Numbered from the stretch's first letter, positions 1 through 12,165 are shown. The stretch: 30,292 bases of DNA from Oppiella nova (GCA_905397405.1 CAJPVJ010000254.1:1-30292); one strand, 5' to 3'. The notes: generated from the sequence alone by a model not told the origin. Translations and numbers: made by a program.

Positions 1-232
1 GTTTTTCGCCAAAACTCACAGCAATTCAATGTTTACATGCATTGAGTGACATCTGGTGTCCGACAATACGATCGCTAACTTTGGACAACATTTCTATGTA
101 TTGACTGTTGGTTTGTGTGAATGAATGCTATATTTAATTGCAATTAAGTTTTCATTGCTGTTATAACCGACGATAAGTGGTGTTTAAGACATTAAACTAT
201 ATTTTTGAAAGTTTTTCATCGCATAAACCACA
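1..232 (+). promoter_or_regulatory. Upstream region of mRpS12
   Basis: AT-rich sequence directly 5' of the proposed mRpS12 start. I see no open frame of note and no clear TATA box or initiator. By position it should hold the promoter and 5' UTR of mRpS12; that is inference. Confidence 0.3.
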
Positions 233-918
233 ATGTTTTCATTGATATCACGTGTGATAAACCAGTCATTAAAACCGCAATTCATTAAACATAGCGTTAA
301 TTGCAATCACTTTTCCACAAACAGTCATATAATCAGCAAAAGTATGTAAAACTAAACCAAAACTACATTCACTGAACATCACAATAAAAGTAATGATAAT
401 TTTCAGACCAATTACTACCGGACCTCATGAGTCGGCTATCGCTGACCACCACAACCAGCACCGGCTGTCGGGCCAGCAGTAGGCACAGCGCCAGTACGCC
501 CAGTGGTGACCAATGGGCGCCCACGGGGGACAAGTGGTGGGAGCGACCGGTGCAGCCGTTGGCCACTGACCAGGAGTGGGAGGAGCACCGGCTGCTCCAC
601 AGGTTTCACATATGCGGCGGTTACGGGCGTAAGCCTAGGAAACACCCGTTGGATAACAAACCGCAGATGAAGGGCATTGTCCTCAAGACGCTCATCAAGA
701 AGCCCAAGAAGCCCAACAGCGCCAACAGGAAGTGTGTGTTAGTGAGGCTCACGAGCGGCAAAGAGAAGGTGGCGTTCGTGCCCGGGGAGGGCCACAACCT
801 CCAGGAGCACAGCGTCGTGCTATGCGAGAAGCGCCGGGTCCGGGATGTGCCCGGACTCAAGCTGAGGGTCATCAGAGGGGCCTATGATTGCGCGCACGTC
901 GTCAAGAAGTCCCGGTAG
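233..918 (+). CDS. mRpS12: Mitochondrial ribosomal protein S12 (uS12m), two coding exons
   Basis: Component of the small mitoribosomal subunit at the decoding centre. Proposed exons are 233-341 and 407-918 (stop TAG 916-918), 206 aa. Residues 124-206 are the S12 core, with family signatures KKPNSANRK (near 137-145), [14 protein letters not shown] and the RDVPGLKL turn. The gene is known as tko in Drosophila. The plain open frame begins at ATG 427 with no presequence. A 65-nt intron (donor gtatgt at 342, acceptor ttttcag ending 406) joins it in frame to an upstream ATG exon starting [11 protein letters not shown]. That exon is Arg/Ser-rich and lacks acidic residues, as a matrix-targeting peptide should be. 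Residues 38-115 form a long Ser/Thr- and Trp-containing linker with no counterpart in the roughly 140-aa fly and human proteins, so part of it could be mis-modelled. The family call is near certain; the first exon is well supported but unproven. Confidence 0.88.
342..406 (+). other. Predicted 65-nt intron of mRpS12
   Basis: Donor AAA|gtatgt and acceptor ttttcag|ACC. The intron is phase 1, and joining 341 to 407 preserves the frame of the S12 ORF. Without splicing, the upstream frame stops at TAA within gtatgtaa, and the downstream frame has a TAA at 397-399. Confidence 0.65.
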
Positions 919-1502
919 TAGTCTAGTGGGCGGACATACCGGTGCGATGTAGGGTTGCAGCGATTTATGAGTTAATAGTTTAATGATTTAATAAAATTGT
1001 GTTTAATTTTCAACTGAAATTATAATATGCGTTTACAGTATGTTTTTTATACAATACAATTTAAAACATTTATTAGTTTATTTCTCAATCAATATCATTT
1101 AATAATTAAATATTAAAATCTGAGTTTGATTTCAAAATATATATAATTTTTTACATTCTTAATAGAAATCTGAAAATAATTTCTCAATACTCTTAATACT
1201 ACAGTAGTGTTTAAAAACCGATTTAAACAAATCGTACGCATAATTAGGCCACAAATAAACATAATTCACGCAAAAATATATTGTCATGTGAGTAATTCAC
1301 TTCATAAGTGATCGGGGTAAGCATGCGTTTTCATAAGACTTGATTAAGGCTACCGTTCCCTACGCAATGGGAAACTATGGCTAATATTTGTGTTTAAAGA
1401 CAATAATCTTCGGAATAAATTAATGTTCAAAACAAACGATTAAAACTAAAATCACAATTAAATTACAAAACAAATAGAAAAACTATAAATAAAAATCTGG
1501 AT
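919..1502. other. Convergent 3' intergenic region mRpS12 / BTBD9
   Basis: AT-rich spacer between the two stop codons. It holds a plus-strand AATAAA at 990-995 for mRpS12. Minus-strand AATAAA (TTTATT on the plus strand) at 1069-1074 and 1077-1082 could serve BTBD9 with a roughly 420-nt 3' UTR. No other feature seen. Confidence 0.6.
990..995 (+). terminator. Poly(A) signal of mRpS12
   Basis: Canonical AATAAA 72 nt after the mRpS12 stop, in an AT-rich context. Confidence 0.6.
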
Positions 1503-4194
1503 TCAATTGTTGTCATCATTATCGCCATAATCTTCACTCTTATCCTTAAGATCCACAACAAGTATCTCCTTATCATTGACTGCCTCCATGGCCTCGACAC
1601 TATCGGCACTAATAGGCGTGTCCTCCCTGTCCTCTCCATCGTCATCATCGTCCGACTCGTTGTCATCGGCTCCCTGTGCGGGGCACTCGAAGTGCACGCA
1701 ATGGAACACCTCATTGGCCGAGTTATAGGTGCCCACAATGCGTATGAAGACAATGGGGCGCCGGGCGAACCGGAGCACCTGCCACGACCGGCACCGCTCC
1801 TTACGCTTGTCGGCCACCATCGCCCAGTTCTGCTGGTCCACCGACGCCTCCACGTAATAGCTATACGCCCTCTTGTCGGTGTCCCACAGCAGTAGACGCA
1901 TCGAGTCGATCATAAATGGTTGCGACAGTTGCACGACAATCGCGCCGCTGCCCAACTGGTGGCACGTGTAGCCCGTATCCCAGTCGTAGTTCTTCGAGTC
2001 GCCTATCGGTTCCCAAAGTAATCAATCATATGTTTGTTAGTTTAGATAGCAGTGCTAGTCATGCCTATAAACTCCTACATGTATTGCATGAAAACTACTG
2101 TGTATTGAATTAGTGCTAAACTTTTAGGTCACTTAAAATTTTGTGCATAATTTTGAGATACAAATGCAAACAAACCGTTGATTAACGCATTTCTGGTACG
2201 ACTGACCCCTTCAATGACGAGAGCGCTGTTGCGAATGGAGGCCACGTTATAACTGGGAACTGGAGGTTATGGGTCATACCAGAGAGAGACAACAAATTAG
2301 AATACAAATGACAGTCATTTTATGGCTAAAACCCATTAATATATGGCAAAAGAAATACTGTGTGTTTGTATTGAGTGCTAAAAATATAGATAAGAATCTC
2401 TTCACAAGAATTTCTAAGGAGAGAAAAAAGTTTAAAGAATTCCATTGAAAACAGTCCGTCCGCTCTCTCTCTCTCTCTCTCTCTCTCTAAACCGATTTCT
2501 CTCTCTATTGTGTTGTAAAATGTTTAACGAAAATGAGTGGCGAAAGTAGTGTTTGATTTCTTTATGCCCTCTCCCTCTCCACTGATACTAATCAGAGACC
2601 AAAAACTTTTAATAAACAACACATTCTGTATAAGAGAGACTCCACTCGCCATCACTTCAAACACCACTTAAAATGTTTGAAGATTTTCGGCTTAAAAATA
2701 TACAAAAATTGTTTACATTTTCTACTCTTATGCTGTGTTTTACGAGAGTAAATGCACCGGTGTTTGAGGGGAGAGAGAGAGAGAGAGAGAGATTTCATAA
2801 TTTATAACTAATGGTCAAATTGTCTACAATTAGGACAGTATTTGCCAAAAAAACAATAATTAAAAAATGAAAACATAGCGACAAATACCGAGTAATCCTC
2901 TGTCGACTTCAAACTTCTTATTAGTGAACATACACTCGAAGGCCACGACATGAAACACGCGGTTCAGTGTGTTATGGGTGCCCACGAGTCGTATATACTT
3001 GGCCACACGGGCCGGAAAGTACAGGTATTGCCACGAGCGGCACAGGTAGAGCGTGTGGTCGATGACGCGCACCCAGTCCTTCAGGTCCATCGAGATCTCG
3101 ATGTAATAAGAATAGGCTCTCATGTCTTTGTCCCACAACAACATCCGGATGTGGTTTACGATGCACTGCATCCCCAACTGAATCAGTATTCCCTGTCCGG
3201 AGCTCTCGTCGATGTGGTGTCGAGTGAAGCCTTTCTCCATATCGTAGTTATGGTTCTCGCCGTCCAAGAGGGCGGTCCTGTTCTCCCCATTCAGTACCTG
3301 TGAGTTGAATCGACTGCAGGCCACGTTCTGCTCCGGCAATAGGCAGCCCCGGTATTGCAGATCCGTATCCCTGGACTCGTTCTTGGCCTGAATGGCGTCG
3401 AGGATGTCGTTGGGATCCACTAAACACGAGTTGCGGACAATCGACAGCAAGTCGTTCACCGAAATGAGTGACAATCGTATGCACGACACGATGTCTTTGA
3501 GCACATCAGCGGACGTCGTGTTGCGTTGCGTCCACTCACTCACCGCTCGGAAGATATCGATCTCTTGAGCGCAGAACGAGTCGCGACTAATCATCTCTTT
3601 AAGAGTGGGCGCCGACAGCGAGTAGAAGGCGTCCGAACGGATCACATCCAGCGCCTGGCGATCGATGAACGCGCGGCACACGTCCGCCAACGGCTTCAGG
3701 AGGAATAGGTTGGCCGTGTCGTAGATGACACACACGTTGCGGATGGAGAGCGTGTCCTTCAGGTACTCGCAGATGGACTGCTCGAGCTCTTGGAAGCCGT
3801 ACTCGTGGGACAGACCGAAGATCTCGAGTATCATCTCCTCCTTGAAGCTCTTGAGCTGAATGTGTCCGCTGTAGAGGTATTTGAGGAGATATTTGAACGC
3901 CTGAACGCTGGACACCTTCAGCCGGATCTCCTTCTCCTGCGACTCACGCATACCTCCGTATAGGAGGGCCCGGAAGTAGTCGCTGCGGGCGGCCAACAGC
4001 ACCCGATGGGCGGGCAGTCGCTGCTCGTCCACCAGTAGAGTGATGTCCGAGAAGGTGTCGGCGAGGTATAGGGCGCTCAAGTGGTCCGATAGGATGGATA
4101 TGTGGTTCACTTCGCCCATCGACGGTCCGTCCCCACCACTGCTGCCGCACCCGATGGCCACCGATTGCGACGACTTCGGGTGACTGTCGCTCAT
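1503..4194 (-). CDS. BTBD9: BTB/POZ domain-containing protein 9, three coding exons
   Basis: BTB-BACK protein thought to act as a Cullin-3 adaptor, linked in flies and mammals to sleep, dopamine and iron phenotypes. Exons in transcript order are 4194-2889, 2259-2176 and 2002-1503; 629 aa. The introns (2260-2888, 2003-2175) are both phase 1. Domains: BTB about 32-135 (PAHRVLLAARSDYFRALLYG), BACK about 140-250, first F5/8-type C (discoidin-like) domain about 290-425 (IRMLLWDKDMRAYSYYIE), second about 464-570 (MRLLLWDTDKRAYSYYVE, NEVFHCVHFECP), then an Asp/Glu-rich tail. The small middle exon encodes the conserved segment SALVIEGVSRTRNALING between the two domains. The first ATG of the open frame is 4194; its peptide MSDSHPK resembles the human start MSNSHPL. 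Upstream in-frame codons lack another ATG before a stop. The tail is shorter than in the human protein. Confidence 0.95.
2260..2888 (-). other. BTBD9 intron 1 with complementary CT and GA tracts
   Basis: 629-nt intron, donor CTCG|gtattt and acceptor aacctccag. It carries (CT)13 at 2463-2488 and (GA)11 at 2771-2792. These are complementary and could pair in the pre-mRNA across about 280 nt. No coding sequence seen inside. Confidence 0.8.
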
Positions 4195-4807
4195 GATGTC
4201 GATGTCCTGCGGGAGTGGCACGGGATCTCCCAACGGGTGATAGTCGCAGATTAGTCGATCAATAGTTACGGAGTGATTGGCTGCCGATCAACCATTTGAT
4301 AGTATCATCCGTTGTCCACACGATTAGCACGTGGTTTGGGTTTTAATGAATGAATTAATTAAATAAAAGTTTTTCTTTTCAATTGTGTTTTGATTTTCAT
4401 GAATGCGTTCATCGTTTTCACGCATCAAATGTCAGATATGTTTGCATTTCTAGCACTCATTTGACACTCAATGACGTCGACGAGAGCCACGTATGAGTCG
4501 CTAAATAGGTTTCGCCATTCGTTTCGCATTGAATAGCCATTAGTCCTAAAGCTATCGCTCGCTCATAGGTTAGCCATTGGGGGGTCCGAGTGGGGGGCCA
4601 TTCGCGGGCGCACGTCATTTGTGACATCGAAAGGCATTGCAATGTATTTGTTATTGTGAGTCACGGTTTGGTGTTTTGATTACTTCCACGTTATTATTGA
4701 TTGCAAATTGCATTTCAGTTGCAATTAAATCGCAAACTAGTTATTAGTTTTCATTAACCACTCTTTGGATCAACCGTTTGGTGACATATCAGTGAATCGA
4801 CCGCAAG
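4195..4807. promoter_or_regulatory. Divergent promoter region BTBD9 / SCFD1
   Basis: 613-bp space between the two start codons, so promoters of both genes lie here. Visible candidates are an E-box CACGTG at 4329-4334, a CRE-like TGACGTCG near 4472, and a GC-rich patch around 4575-4615. I see no convincing TATA box. Site functions are inferred from consensus only. Confidence 0.6.
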
Positions 4808-7800
4808 ATGTCCACGAGTTTTACGGTTCGCGAGCGTCAGAAGAGTAAGTGATTTTGATTTTGACCCTAATTTTGGTGATGTTTTTATTATTGTCTTAAT
4901 TTTGGTGCACTAATCGACCGCTTGTTGAATATTCCTCCGCAGACGCCATGAAAGCGATTCTGAATCTGAATTCATCGATGAATATGACGTCCGGTTCATC
5001 AGAGCCCGTGTGGAAAGTGTTTGTATACGACCGGTGCGGACAAGACATCGTTTCGCCGCTGTTTTCGGTGAAAGAGTTGCGCGAATCCGGGATTACTCTT
5101 CACATGTATGTCACACCCGTTACCACCGATTGTCTCTCTCAGTGAGTCACTAACTGTTCCACGTGTTAGGCAACTCCACAGCGACAGGGATCCCATACCG
5201 GACGTGCCGGCCGTCTACTTCCTGTTGCCAACCGACGAGAACATAATGAGGATCTGTCAGGACTTCCGGAACCAACTCTACGACCACTACTACTTGAACT
5301 TCATTAGTCCCATCAGTCGCCAGAAGTTGGAGGACTTGGCGTCGGCCGCACTCCAAGCGAACTGCGCCCACAGCGTCACCAAAGTCTACGACCAGTACCT
5401 CAACTTCATATCACTCGAGGACGACATGTTTGTACTGAAACAACAGGACAAAGACCTCGTGAGCTATTACGCCATCAACAGGTCCGACGTGAAGGACACG
5501 GACATGGAGGTAGTGATTGACCACATCGTCGACAGCCTGTTCTCGGTGTTCGTCACGTTGGGTGTCGTTCCCATTATACGGTCGCCCAAAGGAAATGCGG
5601 CCGAAATGGTGGCCGAGAAGTTGGATAAGAAGATCCGGGAGAACCTGAGGGACGCCCGCAATAGTCTGTTCAACGGGGGCGACATGTTTAGTGGGGGAAT
5701 GGCGTTGAGTTTCCAGCGCCCGCTGCTCGTGATATTGGACCGTAACATGGATATGGCCACACCGTTGCACCACACCTGGACCTACCAGGCCTTAGCCCAC
5801 GATGTGTTAGATCTGAAGCTCAATCAGGTCCGCATTGACGAGCCGGTAGACCAGAGCACCGGCGGCTCCAGACCAAAGCGGGCGCCGGTTAAGGCCTACG
5901 ACCTGAACCCGTCGGACAAGTTCTGGGAGTTGAATAAAGGCAATCCCTTTCCACAGGTGGCCGAAGCGGTTCAGGAGGAACTGGAGGCTTATAGGAGTTC
6001 CGAGGATGAGGTGAAACGGCTGAAGACGGAGATGGGTCTCGACGGCAATGTCGCCGATGAGGCCATCTCTCTGTTGTCGGACAATACGGCGAGACTGACG
6101 TCAGCCGTGAGTTCCCTCCCGGAGCTGCTCGAGAAGAAGCGTCTGATCGATTTGCACACAACGATCGCCACATCCATCTTAGACCACATAAAGTCTCGCA
6201 AACTCGACATCTATTTCGAGATCGAGGAGAAGATAATGTCGAAAGCAGTGTTGGATAAGTCGCCGCTGGAACTGATGATCGATCCCAACGCCGGGCTTAA
6301 GGCGGATAAGTTGCGGCTGTTTTTGATACAATACTTGTGCGCCTCGGCGTCGGCTATGAGCGAGTCGGACGTGAGCCAAATCACGAACGAACTGTCCGTT
6401 CAAAACTGTGATCTCCGGCCCTATGAGTACATAAAGCGGTGGAAAAAGTTTAGTAAACTCTCGAACAGCCTGTCCGACAGCCAGTATGTGTTCCATACGG
6501 GCGGCGGCACCAAAACGGTCAGTATGTTCTCGAAGCTCATGTCGCAGGGCTCGCAGTTCGTGATGGAGGGCGTTAAGAACCTGGTGCTCAAAAGGCATAC
6601 CCTTCCCATCACGAGGATAGTGGACGCGCTGATGGAGATGAAGTCGGTGCCCGAGGCCGATGAGTACCGGTATTTCGATCCGAAACTGTTGAAAGCGGAC
6701 AGCCAGTCAGCCAGACACCGGACCCCCTTCCAAGAGGTGAGTGGGAAAGTCGTGTTGTCGTTGCGTGTGTTTTCGCATTACGTTTGGCATTGGATTACGA
6801 ATGCGATTAGTGTTTCCCAAACGAGTATTGAGTTTCAATTGAGAGTCGAAAATATATGATATTTTTATGTGTTTTAATGTGTTGTGTGTTTTGCAAATAT
6901 TTTTATGACTTTTCAGTATTATTTGCTATTTTTATGAGTTATGTGCAGAAATTTAAATGTCTTTTCAGGAAAATATATTTATTTGTTTTATTATAATTAG
7001 TGTTATTTTAAATAATTTATATTAGGATTTGTGTTGTGATAGAAATGCCGTTTTTTATTCACAAATATTTGAGTTTTTCACTGAAAATATGAATTTTTAG
7101 TACGTTTTAGTGAATTAATAATTAATTAAAAGTTTATTTATAATCACTTATTGACGTGTTTTCGGCATTAAAAGTGACATTTTGTTATCTCTGATAAACA
7201 CATTATATATGAATATATGTATAATTTATTTAAAATATTTTGTGCGAATAATTTGAATAATTATTTTGTTAGGAATGGAGAGAGACTTGAAGCGACAGAT
7301 AGAGTGAAAAAAGTGTTTTTCTCTCAAAACCTGAAAATTAATGATTGATTTGAGTGTTAAGAAGCGATTGAAATGAATGTGTTTTTTGAGATGAAATTCA
7401 ATATTTGGTTCTCTCCTTGAGTTCGAGTTTTATTCATAAATTTAATGCTTTTTATTTAGCGCTTAGTATTCGCTAATGAAATCTTATACTAATTTTTAAC
7501 GACTTTTTATGTGTATTGAAAAGTCCGCTGATATTCTTGACTACACTTAATATTCTTTGTAAGTCTCTCTCTCTCTCTCTCTCTCTCGAAATATTAATAG
7601 TCTCTCGAAATTCATTTGAATGAGTATTTAATGACAAGAAAAATAGAAATAAAACTCAAAACTAATAATAATTTTTTATTTGTTTATCAATTGTTTGACG
7701 AATCGCTTGGTATGGAAAGGCTATCGTATTTATGGTCGGCGGAGGGAATTATATTGAATACCAGAATCTCATCGATTACTGTAAAGTATGTGAACTTTTT

Positions 7801-7973
7801 GTTGATTAAATTTTTTTTCGACACATGTTTTGTAATTGTATTGATTTTTGTGGCGATAATTACAGAACAAATCAAAGTCATCGCCAAAGCATATAATCTA
7901 CGGAACCACTGATTTAATGAATGCCAACCAATTCCTGAGCCAACTCTCGAAGTTAGGCGAAGAGATTCATTGA
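4808..7973 (+). CDS. SCFD1: Sec1 family domain-containing protein 1 (Sly1), five coding exons
   Basis: Sec1/Munc18 protein that binds syntaxin-5 and syntaxin-18 and supports SNARE assembly in ER-Golgi transport; Drosophila name Slh. Exons: 4808-4844, 4943-5105, 5170-6736, 7720-7785, 7866-7973; 646 aa against about 642 in human. The frame closes at every junction. Conserved stretches include TVRERQK (start), SEPVWKVFVYDRCGQDI, SDRDPIPDVPAVYF (about 71-84), RENLRDARNSLF, TPLHHTWTYQAL, SSLPELLEKKRLIDLH, GSQFVMEGVKNLVLK and DEYRYFDPK. The last two exons are short and lie in an AT-rich stretch: AIVFMVGGGNYIEYQNL (590-611), then HIIYGTTDLMNANQFLSQL to the stop TGA 7971-7973. ATG 4808 has A at -3. 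A later internal ATG near 5108 is intronic and not the start. Confidence 0.96.
6737..7719 (+). other. SCFD1 intron 3 (large, AT-rich)
   Basis: 983-nt intron, donor gtgagt and acceptor tatggaaag, phase 0. It contains one (CT)n tract at 7564-7587. Reading through it gives a false C-terminus that hides the two true terminal exons. The other SCFD1 introns are 98, 64 and 80 nt. Confidence 0.85.
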
Positions 7974-8013
7974 GATAACTGTCCATTTGATTGGGAGTTG
8001 TTTTTGAATGAAT

Positions 8014-8019
8014 AATAAA
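8014..8019 (+). terminator. Poly(A) signal of SCFD1
   Basis: AATAAA 41 nt after the SCFD1 stop codon. Confidence 0.65.
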
Positions 8020-8959
8020 TTTTTAGGAGTTTTTTATGTAAAAATTGATAAATTTATTCATTATTTTTTTCTCTTTTTATTTATTTTTGTGTCGATTTGT
8101 TGGGACCATAAAAGAGTATATTAATTATTATTATTATTAAAATTTATTATAAAAAATACATTCATTTGTTTGTGTCGTTTGTTTGTTATTTTCATAAATT
8201 TATAAAATCATTAAAAATCATTAATAGTTATGTTTTGCGATCAAAAAATATGTTCAATATATTTATATAATTAATATTAGTCTTAGAGTTTGTGGGAAAA
8301 CAGTATATATAAAAAGGAGATTTATTTTAAGTAAAAAACAAGTGTTGGTTGTAATGAATACATAATTCTCTCTCTCACTTAAGACTTCACTATTTTTTTA
8401 TATCTCTCTTACGATATATTCGAGTGTTTTTTAGCCAAAATATATATAAAATCTGCTTTTTTCGGTAAAAATTCTCTCAGTCTCTCTCTCTCTCTCTCTC
8501 TCTCTCCCTATCCGGTACTCGATATCTCTCTCGCTTCTAGTGTTTTCGTGCTCTCTCTCTCGCCGTCTCTCTCTCTCTCTCTCCTCAACTCTCTCGGGGA
8601 GAGAGAGAGTTCAGAGTGAGAGCACAGGTATATGTGATGTGCAGTAAAAATCCTCAATAAATGTTTGCGTTTTTAGTGAATGGAATGCCTTAATAATAGA
8701 GGCATTCAATTGAGTACTCATTTCTTTCTACTTTTCGTGAAAAGCTTTGAAGTATTTTTTCTTTTCAGTTATTTCACCAGTAATTTAACTTACATTTGCC
8801 GGAGAGAGAGCACTGGTAGGACATACACTCATACACACACACTATCAGGCGATAGAGTGAGTGGAGAGAGAGCCGGGAGAGAAAGCGGATGCCGAAAAGC
8901 AAGCGCTCATAAAACAAACATTCCAGAGGCAGCCACTAATTTCCCTTAACTATCAATTT

Positions 8960-9022
8960 TCTCTCTCTCTCTCTCTCTCTCTCGGCGAGAGAGAACAGAT
9001 AGCGAGAGAGAGAGAGAGAGAG
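8960..9022. repeat. Back-to-back CT and GA tracts, potential hairpin
   Basis: (CT)n at 8960-8982, then cggcgagagag and (GA)n at 9004-9022. The two runs are complementary and only about 20 nt apart, so one strand can fold into a long near-perfect stem. A similar CT/GA pair lies just upstream at 8566-8610. Confidence 0.75.
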
Positions 9023-9601
9023 ACCTTATACTCTAACGCTGTGGCAAATTCATGACAGCCAGAGTGCCGCGATACTACTCTCGCACAGGTAATACTATGG
9101 GCACAGGTATACACTCTCGCACACAGGTATATACCTCTTGTGTGTGTAGTGTCTCAGGGATGGTATTATACAGTATATATAAACTACATCATCAATACTT
9201 AGCGCACACATACACACTATCCGCGCACAGGTATATACAGGCCTAACACGACATTGCATTATAGGAGCCAAACATTAGTGGAACAGTTTGTGGCTGTAGT
9301 GGACTGGTATGGTATGGTTGTGGAGGTAAGGTATGCGGTGTGTTGGCTGCTGGCAAATGAGCGCTGTATGTACTGTATGTGTGAGTGTCGGTACCGGTGG
9401 TACACTCGGCGGTAGGGATGGCACACACACCACACAAACACATTACACACTCTGAGAGCTGATGGTAACCATCGATAACACGAATGGCTATTATATATGG
9501 TATGCGGGGAGAGAGCGGTGTATATATGTATGGAGTGGTGGTGTGGGGGATGGGATGAGACGGGAGGCTACTAATAGGGGTCGGTATGCGCGCACAGGTA
9601 T

Positions 9602-11889
9602 TTAGCGACAGCCACAGCCCTCCACCACCATATCCTGATAGTTTTTGAGCACCACTTTGTCGTACTCGTCCACATAGAGCATAGAAATGGGTGACAACTC
9701 GGTTGGTATGCAACAGGCCTTAGGCACGGCCGACGGGTTCACCGAATTCACGAGTGTCTGCACTATGGCGTGGTTTGTCGAGTTCAGGTGATCCGACAGG
9801 GGAAAGGGACACTCGCCCGAGCAGTAGTAGGCCTGGTAGCCGGGAGGGGCCACTATCCAGTCGTTCCAACCGACGTCCGAGAAGTCCACGTACAGCGAGT
9901 GCCGGCGACAGTTGTCTTTGCGACCCTTCCCCCGGTGTCGGCGCCGACCAGCGCCTCCCGAGTGGGCCTGACGTTTGGCCCGCGCGTTGGCTGTCTGTTC
10001 GCTTATGGGGTCCGACGTGTACGTCAACAGTAAGGGCTGAATGTGGGCCCAGTAGTCGTCCTCAATGTCATTGAGGCGCTGGTCGACAGTAGTGTCGACC
10101 CCATTGTCACCGAATTGTTGATCAGATTTGTTGTCTATTGTCTTATGTTTGCACTGGTGTTGGGGCACAGCCTCATCCCCCGCCTCCCCCCTCACCGCCC
10201 CCTCGATCACCGCCACAGTCTCTGCAGCTGCAGATGTGCGGTGAGTGTTGTGGTGAGTGTGGGCACAGTTAGCACTGTTTCGCCAGGAATTAGGCGACGA
10301 TTTGTCATTAGTAGCTAACACTAGACCAGCGACAGGTGATGACAGTGGAGCTACAGGTGCTGATCGTGTGCTCGCGGACTGGGATTTGGGATTAGTGTTA
10401 ATGTGGTTACTATTCTCATGTTTGCTGGTGAGGAACGTTGGCTTTAAGAGCACGTGTGCTCTATGGGTGTCGGGCGTAGGCTGAGTGCCATTAAACATAC
10501 TGATTGTCACATATAATCCGTGGTTAGCGCCGGGATCTCGTTGCCAGCGTTGCACCGCTGGGTAGACGTCGAAACTGGTCCACTCAGTGACCCTCACGTC
10601 CACCACATGAGTGTCTATAGGCCTGAGTATGAACTCCGCGGACCTGTCCCGCGGCAGCTCCAGTATGTCGTTTATATCCACTCTTATGAACCATCGTTGC
10701 CAGTCATCCGATGGCTTTTTCTGGGGCTGCCGGCGCTGATCACCAGAAGCACTGTTACTATTGCTGACCGGCCTGTCCAGTGGCCTGGGCTGCTGTCGGG
10801 ACGCGTTTTTTGAGGAACTTTTACTAATTGTATGAGTTTTTGATTGAGATTTCAGTGCATTTAGTATTGACTGTCTATAGAGACGCAGTTCAGCGCCTTT
10901 CAGTACTTCATCACTACTTATGCTTATATTGAACAGTAATCGTACACTATTTGCATTGTCGTATTCAACATCACCGGCATCTGATCCGCACATTTTCAGA
11001 CACCACAACACATATTCACATATAGACACAGAGGTAGCACAGGTAGGGGCGATGTTAGTTGGTTTAGATCCAGCGTTGGGTGCGATTTGGAGGTCGGAGA
11101 CAAATATGCAAAGAAATAATTTAAAAGTTTTTTCATTAGTTTATGAATTAATTATTTTTGTGAATGTTTAATAGGTTTGGGAACTGAAATAGCATTAATA
11201 GATTTTGTGGTTGAGTTGTGTATCATATGTACTGTTATTTAAGATTATGATTTCAGTCGCTGTCTGAGTTGTGTATTCATTTAAAACTTGTGTATAATTA
11301 TAAGTTTGTAATTAAATGAGTTTAAATACGATATTTAAAGTCTAACTGTATATACAGTATATATTTAATTCACATATGCAATATATAAAATATTAGTTTG
11401 CTGAGTTTTGTTTGTTTTTGCAATGAATTTGAAGTTTTTTTATATCGCGTTAACTCTTTACTACAACCAATTTGTTGCGAAAAATTCTTTATATTTCATG
11501 AAAAAAGCTATAAATGGTTTAACATTGGATTTAACGCCAATCAAAAACATAAGTTTATAAGTTATATAAGGAATTCATTATATGTTAAGGAATTGAAGGC
11601 TAAGTTGTTGTGTATGTGTTTTGAGAGATGAGTGGAATTAATAATAATAATACTATATATAAATCTAATATAATATACATAAATCTTATTAAATGCTGTG
11701 TCCCAGTGTATAGTGTACTGGTGTACACACAGTGTATATCAAATAAAAAAAGGTACACTTTAAATGTATTCAGAGATTAAGGATCTGCTCGCAAAAAACA
11801 GCTCAAAAAGTTTTTTGCTTAAAATATACTTAAATACGAAAAATATATAATTTTCTCGTTATTTAGAGAAGAGGACAGCTTTAATCACT

Positions 11890-11924
<35 letters not shown>

Positions 11925-12123
11925 TTTGATGACGACCTCAAATAATTGCTCACAAATTTCTCGGATTTTCTGGTCTGACTTTTAATGGTATCAAATATAA
12001 TTACAGCCAAAATAAGGTATTTTTTGGTAATATAAAAGTGTGTAATGAAGACAATAAATGAAATATAAAAAAGTTCTTATAAACCATAAGCGAGTTTACG
12101 ATTAAGAAATGTGTTTCTGATTG

Positions 12124-12165
<42 letters not shown>

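Larger units (their letters stand above)
7974..9601. other. Convergent intergenic region SCFD1 / dpp
   Basis: SCFD1 poly(A) signal AATAAA at 8014-8019. CT tracts lie at 8481-8506, 8566-8583 and 8960-8982, and a GA tract at 9004-9022. A cluster of CACAGGTA-type motifs lies at about 8625, 9084, 9104, 9125, 9226 and 9595. Short TA-rich tracts follow. Open frames here are low-complexity and I do not accept any as a gene. This must include the dpp 3' UTR, but I found no convincing minus-strand AATAAA near the dpp stop. Confidence 0.55.

Noticed and set aside
1503-1955. A separate small gene for the discoidin-like domain
   Set aside because: It begins at a TTG, not ATG, and is the last exon of BTBD9; exon 2176-2259 bridges it to the BTB exon in frame.
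4195-4233. N-terminal extension of BTBD9 from TTG 4233
   Set aside because: No ATG is in frame upstream, and the ATG at 4194 begins with the family-like MSDSHP.
5108-5169. SCFD1 start at the ATG near 5108
   Set aside because: This stretch is an intron (donor gtatgt at 5106, acceptor gtgttag at 5169); the true N-terminus is in exons 4808-4844 and 4943-5105.
6737-6859. Alternative SCFD1 C-terminus by read-through
   Set aside because: It follows a perfect gtgagt donor. The conserved C-terminal segments are found at 7720-7785 and 7866-7970.
9243-9713. 156-codon minus-strand frame overlapping the dpp 3' end
   Set aside because: Thr/Pro/His-rich translation of simple sequence, overlapping dpp in another frame.
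9754-10813. Several plus-strand open frames
   Set aside because: Shadows of the GC-rich dpp exon; compositionally they mirror the antisense codons and match no family.
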